Shown here: positions 50,700 to 58,237 of the stretch, piece by piece
How positions within the stretch are numbered: the first letter of the stretch is position 1
How the letters are laid out: each line of letters begins with the position of its first letter
Origin: Rhodobacteraceae bacterium S2214
GTDB taxonomy: Bacteria; Pseudomonadota; Alphaproteobacteria; Rhodobacterales; Rhodobacteraceae
Direction: 5' to 3'
Length of the DNA stretch: 64,000 nt
NCBI GenBank assembly: GCA_025141675.1
Contig: CP081161.1
Span: forward strand, 682,001 to 746,000
The notes under the pieces: model-generated
The model's database searches: none
The model's input: the letters and a program-made list of their open reading frames with translations, nothing else
Told to the model about the DNA's origin: nothing
Program-made: the position numbers and the translations under genes

Positions 50700-51329
50700 C
50701 TACCGCATCGGTTCAAATTGCGCGCTTTGCATGGTGCAGTCGCGGATTACGTCGGTCCCGCAGTCGCGGAATTCGAGGTCTCGGGTGAGGCAGATGCGTG
50801 CTTCTTGGATGTAACCTTGGCGGCAGGTGATTGTGATTTGGTCGGGTTCGAGCGTCGGGTTCGACTGGATGAATGCCTCTTCGATCAGGGATGCGGGCAA
50901 GGTCACGGGATCGGTGAGTTTGCGTAGGACTTCGGGCCGTGTGACTTTGTCGTAGGCGACGCGGGACAGGGCATAGTAATCTTCGGAATCGAGACCTGTG
51001 CAGACCCCGTGTTTGTTCCACTGGTGCCAAGCCAGCCCCGATGTTCCCATGATGTCGGCCATGTCGCCGGTTTGCCCACGTGATGGCGGGCGGAATGATG
51101 TCCGGCAATCGGCGGGATAGCCGCGTTCATATTGCGGCCACAGACCGTGCAGGACCCAGCCGTGATCGCGCGCGGGATCACATTGCGGGGAATCGCGGTC
51201 GTCGCCTTCATAGGCGCACCAGTTTGCGGACCAAGACAGGGACAAAACGTAGTAATCAAATTCACCGGCAGTGTCCTGTGCCGATGCCATACCAGCCCAG
51301 GTCAAAAGCCCTAAAACCATCCGCCACAT
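50700..51329 (-). CDS. Secreted ribonuclease T2
   Basis: 209 residues: signal peptide (1-17, WAGMASA), then a T2 RNase domain with CAS-1 VLHGLWPQY (His61) and CAS-2 WHQWNKHGVC (His102, His107), plus eight or more cysteines for disulfides. Hydrolyses single-stranded RNA to 2',3'-cyclic phosphates in the periplasm or outside. Odd point: CAS-2 has Gln103 where fungal and plant T2 enzymes keep a catalytic Glu. The GAAGAT ribosome site fixes the start; a long upstream open frame (to 51659) is shadow of trcR. Confidence 0.88.
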   Translation of the reverse strand: MWRMVLGLLTWAGMASAQDTAGEFDYYVLSLSWSANWCAYEGDDRDSPQCDPARDHGWVLHGLWPQYERGYPADCRTSFRPPSRGQTGDMADIMGTSGLAWHQWNKHGVCTGLDSEDYYALSRVAYDKVTRPEVLRKLTDPVTLPASLIEEAFIQSNPTLEPDQITITCRQGYIQEARICLTRDLEFRDCGTDVIRDCTMQSAQFEPMR

Positions 51330-51459
51330 TTTGATCTTCCCTAAATTGCTTGGCATCCTTATATAGGCTTCAAGTTCCCCGACAATGCGAACCCGGCCCA
51401 AGCGGTCAGCCCCTTCAAGGGCGCGGGAAAGGCTTGTCATTTTGATGAGGAGACATTTG

Positions 51460-52221
51460 ATGTCCGATAAACCGATTATGGCAAAAGCCACAGCAGTTTG
51501 GCTGTGTGACAATACCACAATGACGTTCAAGCAGATAGCTGATTTCTGTGGCTTCCACGAGCTGGAAGTACAGGGAATCGCGGATGGTGATGTGGCAACT
51601 GGCGTGAAGGGTTTTGACCCGATTGCGAACAACCAACTGACCCAAGAAGAAATCGACAAGGCCGAGGCGAACCCGCTGCATAAGCTGAAGTTGAAGTTCT
51701 ACAAAGCCGCCCAAGGCGAAGAAAAACGCCGCGGTCCACGTTACACGCCGCTGTCCAAGCGTCAGGATCGTCCTGCGTCGATTTTGTGGTTGGTGAAGTT
51801 CCACCCAGAGCTTTCCGATGGTCAGATTTCCAAGCTGGTCGGCACAACAAAGCCAACCATTCAGGCGATCCGCGAACGCACGCACTGGAACATTTCCAAC
51901 ATTGATCCGATTGATCCGGTTGCGTTGGGTATGTGTAAGCAGGGCGAGTTGGACATGGCTGTTCAGAAAGCCAACGCCAAAGCCGCCAAAGAAGGCAGCG
52001 CGATGTCTGATGACGAGCGCCGCAAGTTGGTCAGCACCGAACAATCCCTTGGTATGCCTGCCGAGCCGAAGATGCCGAGCGCGATTGCCGGTCTTGAGAC
52101 ATTTTCACTGGCTGAAGACGATGCGGACGATCTGGAGACGAAGTCTGCAGATATGGACGTGTCCGATGCGGATAGCTTCTTTAACCTGCCAGATGATGCG
52201 GACGAAAAAGACGAAGACTAA
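51460..52221 (+). CDS. trcR: Cell-cycle transcriptional regulator TrcR (DUF1013)
   Basis: 253 residues. Well conserved alphaproteobacterial protein: MAKATAVWLCDNTTMTFKQIADFCGFHELEVQGI (helix-turn-helix-like), the DPIANNQLT segment, the RYTPLSKRQDRPASILWLVKFHPELSD centre and a second helix-turn-helix LVGTTKPTIQAIRERTHWN. The tail is acidic (DEKDED). Expected to bind DNA during the cell cycle. ATG at 51460 is preceded by GAGGAG. Ends at a clear terminator. Confidence 0.93.
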   Translation: MSDKPIMAKATAVWLCDNTTMTFKQIADFCGFHELEVQGIADGDVATGVKGFDPIANNQLTQEEIDKAEANPLHKLKLKFYKAAQGEEKRRGPRYTPLSKRQDRPASILWLVKFHPELSDGQISKLVGTTKPTIQAIRERTHWNISNIDPIDPVALGMCKQGELDMAVQKANAKAAKEGSAMSDDERRKLVSTEQSLGMPAEPKMPSAIAGLETFSLAEDDADDLETKSADMDVSDADSFFNLPDDADEKDED

Positions 52222-52251
52222 AGTCTGCGTCACCTTCGTAAAAAAGTATGG

Positions 52252-52280
52252 AAATCCCGGCCTTTGCGCCGGGATTTTTC
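52252..52280 (+). terminator. Rho-independent terminator after trcR
   Basis: AAATCCCGGC - loop - GCCGGGATTTTT; 9-bp GC-rich stem followed by TTTTT, 30 bases past the trcR stop. Confidence 0.88.
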
Positions 52281-52337
52281 GTTTGAGCCTGCATCCGTTC
52301 ATCGCCTAATCTGGATTGGATAATTTAGGAGATTTTG

Positions 52338-52889
52338 ATGCGTTTTTTGACGGCTATATTTTTGACTTTGACCCCGGTGACAGCGGTCGCTGATGCGCTT
52401 TGCGACGAACTTTGGCTGACCCGCAATACGGTCTTTGATCGCGGTGGGTATTGTTTCGGGTCTGAATTGGGCAAGTCTGTTTTTGATAACAGTGATTGCA
52501 CCACGTCTTCGCCGAAACTGAGCGCGGAAGACGAATTGATCGTCGCGCAAGTGCGGGAAGTCGAAGACGAATTCAGTTGCGCGGTGGATACGTCCCGCCA
52601 GTCGCTTGATGTTGATTATGTGGATCAACGCCGTGCATTGGCTGATCTGCCGGTGCGGACTGGTTATGAAAGCGCGTGTTTGGGATACGACGGGCCTGCG
52701 CTGTTGATGACAGCGGGGCGGCATCCGGATACGGCGTTTTTTGGTGAAATCATGCCCGGTGATAATATTGATTTTGGTTACATCACCGTGGATGGGATGG
52801 AGTTCATTGATATGGGCGATGGCCGCATGGGATGGGTTGGCGGTCTGTTGTTTTCGCCAAAAGTCTGCGCGGGCGGCATGGCGGGTTAA
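52338..52889 (+). CDS. Exported protein with YARHG/DUF4453-like layout
   Basis: 183 residues, signal peptide 1-18 (TAVADA). [30 protein letters not shown] near the N-terminus resembles the YARHG domain, then an alpha-helical segment with [18 protein letters not shown] and a beta C-terminal half ([20 protein letters not shown]4453-like). Six cysteines, likely disulfide-bonded. Periplasmic, function unknown. The TTG one codon earlier is ignored in favour of ATG at 52338. Ends overlap recR by 4 bases. Confidence 0.75.
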   Translation: MRFLTAIFLTLTPVTAVADALCDELWLTRNTVFDRGGYCFGSELGKSVFDNSDCTTSSPKLSAEDELIVAQVREVEDEFSCAVDTSRQSLDVDYVDQRRALADLPVRTGYESACLGYDGPALLMTAGRHPDTAFFGEIMPGDNIDFGYITVDGMEFIDMGDGRMGWVGGLLFSPKVCAGGMAG

Positions 52890-53479
52890 ATGCTGCGGCG
52901 CGCATTCAAGGCGGCGGTAATTGTACCGTCGTCGAGGTAGTCCAGTTCGCCGCCCACGGGCACGCCTTGCGCCAATGACGTGACAGTGATGCCGGGCAGT
53001 TGGTCCGCGATGTAATGCGCGGTGGTTTGCCCGTCGATGGTGGCACCAAGCGCGAGAATCACCTCGGTTACGTTTTCGGATTTGATCCGGTCGATTAGTT
53101 TGGGGATGCGTAGTTCTTCCGGCCCCACGGCATCAAGCGCGGACAGGGTCCCGCCGAGCACGTGATAGCGGCCTTTGAAGGTCTGGCTGCGTTCCATCGC
53201 CCACAGATCGGCCACGTCTTCGACGACGCAAATCTGACCGATCGCCCGTTTTTCGCTTTCGCAGATATCGCAGACGTCGGTCGTGCCAATGTTCCCGCAG
53301 TTCAGGCATTCGCGGGCGGTAGCACCCACGCGGTGCATGGCTTCGGCCAGCGGGATCAATTGCAGGCTACGCTTTTTGACCAGATGCAACACGGCCCGCC
53401 GCGCAGACCGCGGTCCAAGACCGGGCAGCTTGGCGAGCAGCGTGATCAGGTTTTCAAGATCATCGGTGCCACTGGTCAC
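52886..53479 (-). CDS. recR: Recombination mediator RecR
   Basis: 197 residues. RecFOR pathway protein that loads RecA. N-terminal helix-hairpin-helix [17 protein letters not shown], zinc finger with [16 protein letters not shown] (four Cys), Toprim domain with [15 protein letters not shown] and [21 protein letters not shown] start (the codon before ACC AGT GGC). Follows ebfC with a 35-base gap, the usual pair. Confidence 0.96.
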   Translation of the reverse strand: MTSGTDDLENLITLLAKLPGLGPRSARRAVLHLVKKRSLQLIPLAEAMHRVGATARECLNCGNIGTTDVCDICESEKRAIGQICVVEDVADLWAMERSQTFKGRYHVLGGTLSALDAVGPEELRIPKLIDRIKSENVTEVILALGATIDGQTTAHYIADQLPGITVTSLAQGVPVGGELDYLDDGTITAALNARRSI

Positions 53480-53514
53480 GTGCGGCCCCCGAATTTTGGG
53501 CGAAAAATTGGCAC

Positions 53515-53859
53515 TTAGAACGGCAGGTTCATGCCCGGCGGCAAGCCAAGGCTTTCGGTCATTTTCTGCATTTCGGACTGTGCCCGTTCGCCAGCCTTTT
53601 GTTGCGCGTCTTTGATTGCCGCAAGGATCAGATCTTCGACGACTTCTTTTTCGTTCGGATCAAAAATCGACGGATCAATGTCGAGCGCCTTCAGCTCGCC
53701 CTTAGCTGTTGCCGTTGCTTTCACAAGACCTGCACCGCTTTCGCCCGTGACCATCATGTTTTCGAGGTCTTCTTGCATCTGGGCCATTTTGCCCTGCATT
53801 TCCTGCGCGGATTTCATCATCTTGGCCATATCACCAAGGCCACCAAGCCCTTTGAGCAT
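53515..53859 (-). CDS. ebfC: YbaB/EbfC nucleoid-associated protein
   Basis: 114 residues: [32 protein letters not shown] coiled helix and a central [29 protein letters not shown] beta sheet match EbfC. Binds DNA nonspecifically or at palindromes as a dimer. It normally sits between dnaX and recR in one operon; here a plus-strand phosphatase gene separates it from dnaX. Confidence 0.94.
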   Translation of the reverse strand: MLKGLGGLGDMAKMMKSAQEMQGKMAQMQEDLENMMVTGESGAGLVKATATAKGELKALDIDPSIFDPNEKEVVEDLILAAIKDAQQKAGERAQSEMQKMTESLGLPPGMNLPF

Positions 53860-53931
53860 TTTATCATCCCTTTGTGCGTGTTCGTTTTTAAATAGGTCTT
53901 TTGCGGGGTGGTAACAAGTCGGGGCTTGTAT

Positions 53932-53948
53932 CCGACTAAAAGAGTCGG
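53932..53948. promoter_or_regulatory. CCGACT/AGTCGG hairpin in the ebfC/phosphatase divergent region
   Basis: 6-bp inverted repeat with a 5-base loop between divergent ebfC and the phosphatase gene, 44 bases before the latter's ATG. Could be an operator or leader hairpin; nothing else in this 132-base gap is clear. Confidence 0.3.
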
Positions 53949-53991
53949 TTAACCCTTATTCCGACAGAATCACTCAGGAAAAGGAAATCCC

Positions 53992-54606
53992 ATGTCACTT
54001 ACTCTTTTTAGCCATCTGCCGCGCGCCGCATCAGTCGTGGCGCTGTTATGTGTATCGTCGGGGGCAACCGCCCAAGATGCATCACCTCAAGACCTCGTCG
54101 CGGCACTTCAGGAAGGCGGATTGGTGATCTATGTGCGGCACGCCACGACGGAAAGCGATTATGCGGATCAGGTTCATGCTGTGATGGGTGATTGTGCGAC
54201 CCAACGCGTGCTGAGCGCAGAAGGCTGGTCAGAAGCCAAAGGTATTGGCGCCGCGGTGCACGCGTTAGAGGTTCCGGTCGGTGGCGTTGTCAGCAGTGGG
54301 TATTGCCGTGCGTGGCAGACTGCTGATCTGGCATTTGGTCATTATCACACGGATGAAGCGCTGCATTTCGCAAAGGCAGAGGATTATTCTGACGCGGATA
54401 TCGCGCAAATGCGTGAAAATGTATTGCCGTTTCTGACCGAAGTCGTGGCAGAGGGAAATCGCGTTGTGGTTGGCCACGACGACCCGTTTGAAGCTGCGAC
54501 AGGTATCTATCCCGAACCGCAGGGTGTCGCATATGTTGTGCGTCCAGAAGGCGACAGTTTCACTGTGCTTGGTCACATTGATCCGGATGCTTGGCCAACA
54601 AACTAA
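53992..54606 (+). CDS. Exported histidine-phosphatase-superfamily protein
   Basis: 204 residues: signal peptide (1-27, SGATAQ), catalytic core VIYVRHATTESDYAD (the RHG motif in the common RHA form; His phosphorylated in the reaction), second arm VSSGYCRAWQTADLAF (R in the S-G-x-x-R-A-x-x-T-A pattern) and VVVGHDDPFEAATG (second His). Family usually 170-220 residues, so complete. Periplasmic phosphatase on an unknown substrate. Inserted on the opposite strand between dnaX and ebfC. Confidence 0.83.
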   Translation: MSLTLFSHLPRAASVVALLCVSSGATAQDASPQDLVAALQEGGLVIYVRHATTESDYADQVHAVMGDCATQRVLSAEGWSEAKGIGAAVHALEVPVGGVVSSGYCRAWQTADLAFGHYHTDEALHFAKAEDYSDADIAQMRENVLPFLTEVVAEGNRVVVGHDDPFEAATGIYPEPQGVAYVVRPEGDSFTVLGHIDPDAWPTN

Positions 54607-54622
54607 GCCGACCTGACGGGGC

Positions 54623-56377
54623 TCATTCGTCGTCGAATGGGTCCCATTCATCATCGACTTCTGGCAACGCATCTGTAAATGCGTCTTGCGTTTTTTCCGC
54701 TTCGGTCCGGATGTCGGTGATTTTGGCCTTCGGGAATGCCGCGATGACCGCCTGCACAAGCGGGTGTGCCGCTGCTTCCGCTTTGATCGCGTTTTCGGCC
54801 GCGTCGCGGATTTCCGCGATGGTTTCTGCCCCGCCTTCGTCGCGGACAGTGATCACCCAGCGATTGCCTGTCCATGCCTGCAATCGTGACCCCAACCTGC
54901 CGACCAAATCGGTGGATGCATCTGCCGTTGGTTGCACTTCAATCCGGCCGGGTTGGTAGGCCACCAAACGGATGCCTGTTTCGACTTCCACCAGCAGTTT
55001 CACGTCGCGATGCCGCCGGATCAGGTCTACGACATCTTCGAAGCGTGCGTAGTGCTGCAGCGCGTCTTCGGCCAAGGCCACCGCGGTTTGCGCACCAGAT
55101 GCCGATGGACCGGACGGTCCGCTGTGCGTTGGTACGGGCGTGCTGCCCATCGCGTTTGTGGTTCCGCCGCCTTGCGGGGCAGGGCGTCCGCCGCCTGTGG
55201 GGCCGCCCGTTGGTGGTGTCGCGTCTTTGAGTTTGCGCACCAGTTCGTCGGGCGTTGGCAGGTCGGCCACGTGCGTCAGTCGGATCACGGCCATTTCGGA
55301 CGCCATCATCGCGTTGGGTGCCGCTGCGACCTCTTCCAAGGCTTTGAGCAACATCTGCCACATCCGCGTCATCACGCGCATGGGCAGTTGGTCTGCCATT
55401 GCTTGGCCGCGGGTCCGTTCATCGGGACTGATTGTGGGGTCGTCTGCCGCGTCCGGCGTGATCTTGATCACGCTGATCCAATGGGTGATCTCGGCGAGGT
55501 CGCGCAGGATCGCGAGCGGATCGGCACCGTCGGCGTATTGCGCGGACAGTTCGGTCAGGGCAGCCGCCGCTTCGCCGCGCAGGATCATGTCGAACAGGTC
55601 AAGCACACGCCCACGGTCGGCAAGGCCCAGCATTGCGCGAACCTGATCGGCGGTTGTTTCGCCAGCGCCGTGGGAAATCGCTTGGTCGAGCAAAGACGTC
55701 GCATCGCGTGCTGACCCTTCGGCGGCACGGGTGATCAACGCAAGCGCGTCGTCGTGGATTTCAGCGCCTTCCGCCTTTGCGATCTTTTGCATCAGCGCGA
55801 TCATGACTTCGGGTTCGATCCGCCGCAGGTCAAAGCGCTGGCAACGTGACAGCACCGTCACGGGGACCTGCCGGATTTCGGTGGTCGCAAAGATGAATTT
55901 GACGTGCGCGGGTGGTTCTTCGAGCGTCTTCAGAAGCGCGTTAAACGCGTTCTTGGACAGCATGTGGACCTCATCGATGATGTAGATCTTATAGCGGGCA
56001 GAGGCCGCGCGATAATGCACAGAATCGATAATCTCACGGATGTCACCGACGCCTGTCCGCGATGCAGCGTCCATTTCCATGACGTCGACGTGCCGCCCTT
56101 CCATGATCGCGGTGCAATGTTCGCATTCGCCGCAAGGTTCCGTCGTTGGCCCGCCGTTGCCGTCTGGCCCGATGCAGTTCATGCCTTTGGCGATGATCCG
56201 CGCGGTGGTGGTTTTACCTGTCCCCCTGATCCCTGTCATGATGAAGGCCTGCGCGATCCGGTCCGCTGCAAACGCGTTTTTCAGCGTGCGGACCATGGCG
56301 TCTTGGCCGACAAGATCGACAAAGGTCTCTGGCCGGTATTTGCGGGCGAGGACCTGATAAGCGGGGGCGTCAGACAT
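54623..56377 (-). CDS. dnaX: DNA polymerase III subunit gamma/tau
   Basis: The clamp-loader ATPase, 584 residues. YQVLARKYRPETFVDLVGQD, Walker A GIRGTGKTTTARIIAKGMNC, zinc-binding CGECEHC, DEVHMLSKNAFNALLKTLEEPP (Walker B), SRCQRFDLRRI, and a tau-type C-terminal region with QHYARFEDVVDLIRRHRD and a Pro/Gly linker (about 390-430). It ends with acidic EVDDEWDPFDDE. No adenine slippery site is obvious, so separate gamma production cannot be judged. Single start ATG with the typical N-terminus. Confidence 0.96.
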   Translation of the reverse strand: MSDAPAYQVLARKYRPETFVDLVGQDAMVRTLKNAFAADRIAQAFIMTGIRGTGKTTTARIIAKGMNCIGPDGNGGPTTEPCGECEHCTAIMEGRHVDVMEMDAASRTGVGDIREIIDSVHYRAASARYKIYIIDEVHMLSKNAFNALLKTLEEPPAHVKFIFATTEIRQVPVTVLSRCQRFDLRRIEPEVMIALMQKIAKAEGAEIHDDALALITRAAEGSARDATSLLDQAISHGAGETTADQVRAMLGLADRGRVLDLFDMILRGEAAAALTELSAQYADGADPLAILRDLAEITHWISVIKITPDAADDPTISPDERTRGQAMADQLPMRVMTRMWQMLLKALEEVAAAPNAMMASEMAVIRLTHVADLPTPDELVRKLKDATPPTGGPTGGGRPAPQGGGTTNAMGSTPVPTHSGPSGPSASGAQTAVALAEDALQHYARFEDVVDLIRRHRDVKLLVEVETGIRLVAYQPGRIEVQPTADASTDLVGRLGSRLQAWTGNRWVITVRDEGGAETIAEIRDAAENAIKAEAAAHPLVQAVIAAFPKAKITDIRTEAEKTQDAFTDALPEVDDEWDPFDDE

Positions 56378-56455
56378 TTGCGGGCTTTCGGGGTTCGGGT
56401 GTTTGCGTCAAACTATGCGTTAGGGCGGGCGGCGTCTACCGCTAGCGGGGCGAAG

Positions 56456-56890
56456 ATGGGATTTGAGATTTACGAGATTGCTGTCGGTGGCGGAGTTGTA
56501 GCGCTTTGCCCGATGCCAATGTTCGAACAGGACGTCGCGTTGGTGAAGGCGTGGGAACCGGATCTATTTGTATCGCTGACAGAGCTGCACGAAGGGGCGA
56601 CCGCAACTTTTGCTGCGCAGTTTGCGCGTTGGGCCCATGTGCCTGTCGTGGATTTTGGTGTGCCCGATGACGGTGCTTTGGATGGAGTGATCGCCCAGAG
56701 TGTCGCGGTTATTCGCGGTGGCGGGCGCGTTTTGTTTCATTGCATGGGCGGATGTGGACGGTCCGGCATGGCGGTTTTGCGGGTGATGCATGTGATGGGG
56801 GTGCCGGATGCGTTGTCCGTTTTGCGTGATGTCCGCCCTTGTGCCGTAGAGACGGATGAACAGGCCGCGTGGGCGATGCGGCCTGTGTGA
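56456..56890 (+). CDS. Small dual-specificity/tyrosine phosphatase-like protein
   Basis: 144 residues. The active-site loop HCMGGCGRSG has the Cys96-x5-Arg102 (CX5R) motif of protein tyrosine/dual-specificity phosphatases, closest to the cyclin-dependent-kinase-inhibitor-3-like family of bacteria. The general acid is probably Asp in DFGVPDDG. A conserved ALCPMPMF segment and TELHEG lie at the N-terminal half. Start at MGFEIYEIAV; the long open frame before it runs antisense through dnaX and is rejected. Divergent from dnaX, and 6 bases from the rsgA end. Confidence 0.78.
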   Translation: MGFEIYEIAVGGGVVALCPMPMFEQDVALVKAWEPDLFVSLTELHEGATATFAAQFARWAHVPVVDFGVPDDGALDGVIAQSVAVIRGGGRVLFHCMGGCGRSGMAVLRVMHVMGVPDALSVLRDVRPCAVETDEQAAWAMRPV

Positions 56891-56896
56891 TTGCGT

Positions 56897-57934
56897 TTAG
56901 CGCTTTTTCTTCTTCACAGCTTTTTTGACGCCTTTGGTGAACTTCTTGCTCCGCAGACGGGCTTGGGCTGTTGTTTCAGTCGCGATGGCATCTTCGCGGC
57001 GCAGTTTCTGGAACCGTTTGAGCCGGTCTGGCGTCACATCACCTGCTTCAATCGCTGCCGTTACTGCACACCCCGGTTCGCCTTCGTGTTTGCAATCCCT
57101 GAAGCGACATTGGTTTTCGAGAACGGAAATCTCGGAAAACACTTCGTTGATGCCTGCGACCACATCAGCGACCCCAAGCCCGCGCATGCCCGGCGTGTCG
57201 ATCAGCCACCCGCCCGACGGCAGTTCGTGCAGACTGCGGCCCGTGGTTGTGTGCCGCCCGCGTGCGTCGTCTTCGCGGATGCCTTGGGTGGCCCCGTCTT
57301 CGCCCGTCAGCGCATTGGTGAGCGTCGTTTTGCCAACGCCGGAGGAACCGGCAAGCGCCACGGTTTGCCCTTTGCCGCACCAAGGCGCCAGTTTCGTCGT
57401 CTCTGTCACGTCGCGCGCATCGAGTGCCACAACGGCAAGGTCGGGTCCAAGCGCCTGCGCTTCGTCGATGTAGTGCTGCACGTCGTCGGTTTGGTCCGAT
57501 TTGGTGAGCAGGATCACAGGCGTGACGTCCGCATCGTAGGCCAGCGCCAGATAGCGTTCCAATCGCGCGACGTTAAAATCCGCGTTGCAGGATGTGGTGA
57601 TAAACAGCGTGTCGATGTTTGCCGCGATCAGTTGGCGTTCACCGTGCTGATAATCGGACCCGCGTTGCAGCGTCGATATCCGGTCCAGACGCCGGATCAT
57701 CAACGCGGCCTTCGGATCGCAGAGCACCCAATCGCCAATGGCGATTTCTGACGTCGACATGCCGGGCTCTAACGTGAGGTCGGTTTTGCCTTCGGTCGTA
57801 ATGACCGAAATCTGCGTGCGGTGAACGCCGCGCACGCGTGCGGGCGTCGTTGTTGTGACTTCGTCAATGTCGACTTGGGATTGGTAGAAGTTGGTCCAAC
57901 CTAGGTCGGCCAGTGTTGTTGTGGTGGTGGTCAA
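56897..57934 (-). CDS. rsgA: Small ribosomal subunit biogenesis GTPase RsgA
   Basis: 345 residues. Circularly permuted GTPase that checks late 30S assembly. OB domain (about 25-110), G4 TKSD in VILLTKSDQTD before G1 ALAGSSGVGKTTL and G3 DTPGMRG, which is the permuted order, then zinc site CRFRDCKHEGEPGCAV and a basic tail (KKFTKGVKKAVKKKKR). The start codon is TTG (MTTTTTTLAD), preceded by GAGGGAT; no ATG is available in frame nearby. Confidence 0.93.
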   Translation of the reverse strand: MTTTTTTLADLGWTNFYQSQVDIDEVTTTTPARVRGVHRTQISVITTEGKTDLTLEPGMSTSEIAIGDWVLCDPKAALMIRRLDRISTLQRGSDYQHGERQLIAANIDTLFITTSCNADFNVARLERYLALAYDADVTPVILLTKSDQTDDVQHYIDEAQALGPDLAVVALDARDVTETTKLAPWCGKGQTVALAGSSGVGKTTLTNALTGEDGATQGIREDDARGRHTTTGRSLHELPSGGWLIDTPGMRGLGVADVVAGINEVFSEISVLENQCRFRDCKHEGEPGCAVTAAIEAGDVTPDRLKRFQKLRREDAIATETTAQARLRSKKFTKGVKKAVKKKKR

Positions 57935-58100
57935 AGCGATATCCCTCGCAATAGATCATAACACGTCATTGGTAGACATGGATCGACAAGGGAAGCGGGA
58001 TCGCTCAGCGCTGCCCTGTCTGGGCGGAGGATGAAACAGTCATAAAAGTCCTCCTTTGCTGAAAGGTTTCGTCGCTGGCGCGCATAATCGAGCGCGTAGG

Positions 58101-58201
58101 TGAGAGGCTGGACATCGACCCAAGTGGGGCTCGTTGTGGCTGCTTCCTTCCGGACCTGACCAGGTTGGCGAGGCACCTGCCCGCGCCAACCTCTCAGGGC
58201 C
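58101..58201 (-). ncRNA. ffs: Signal recognition particle RNA (4.5S, small bacterial type)
   Basis: The plus strand carries GGCTGCTTCCTTCCGGACC, complement of the universal SRP apical loop GGUCCGGAAGGAAGCAGCC. On the minus strand the molecule begins GGCCCTGAGAGG and ends near GGCTGGACATCG complement, about 100 bases, with matching arms GAGAGG ... CCTCTC. It forms the RNA core of SRP with Ffh for co-translational membrane targeting. Located between rsgA and a 5'-nucleotidase gene. Confidence 0.95.
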
Positions 58202-58230
58202 TATATAGGGCGGTAATTTATATCGTGCAA
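58202..58230 (-). promoter_or_regulatory. Sigma-70-type promoter of the SRP RNA
   Basis: On the minus strand TTGCAC (58225-58230), a 17-base spacer, TATATA (58202-58207), directly upstream of the SRP RNA 5' end. This is among the best promoter matches in the window. Confidence 0.75.
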
Positions 58231-58237
58231 GAGCGGG

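Noticed and set aside
55904..56455. Long plus-strand extension of the phosphatase gene across dnaX
   Set aside because: Antisense to the conserved ATPase part of dnaX; the phosphatase family is about 145 residues and starts at 56456.
57931..58176. 81-codon minus-strand frame covering part of the SRP RNA
   Set aside because: It overlaps the structured SRP RNA and has no family-like sequence.
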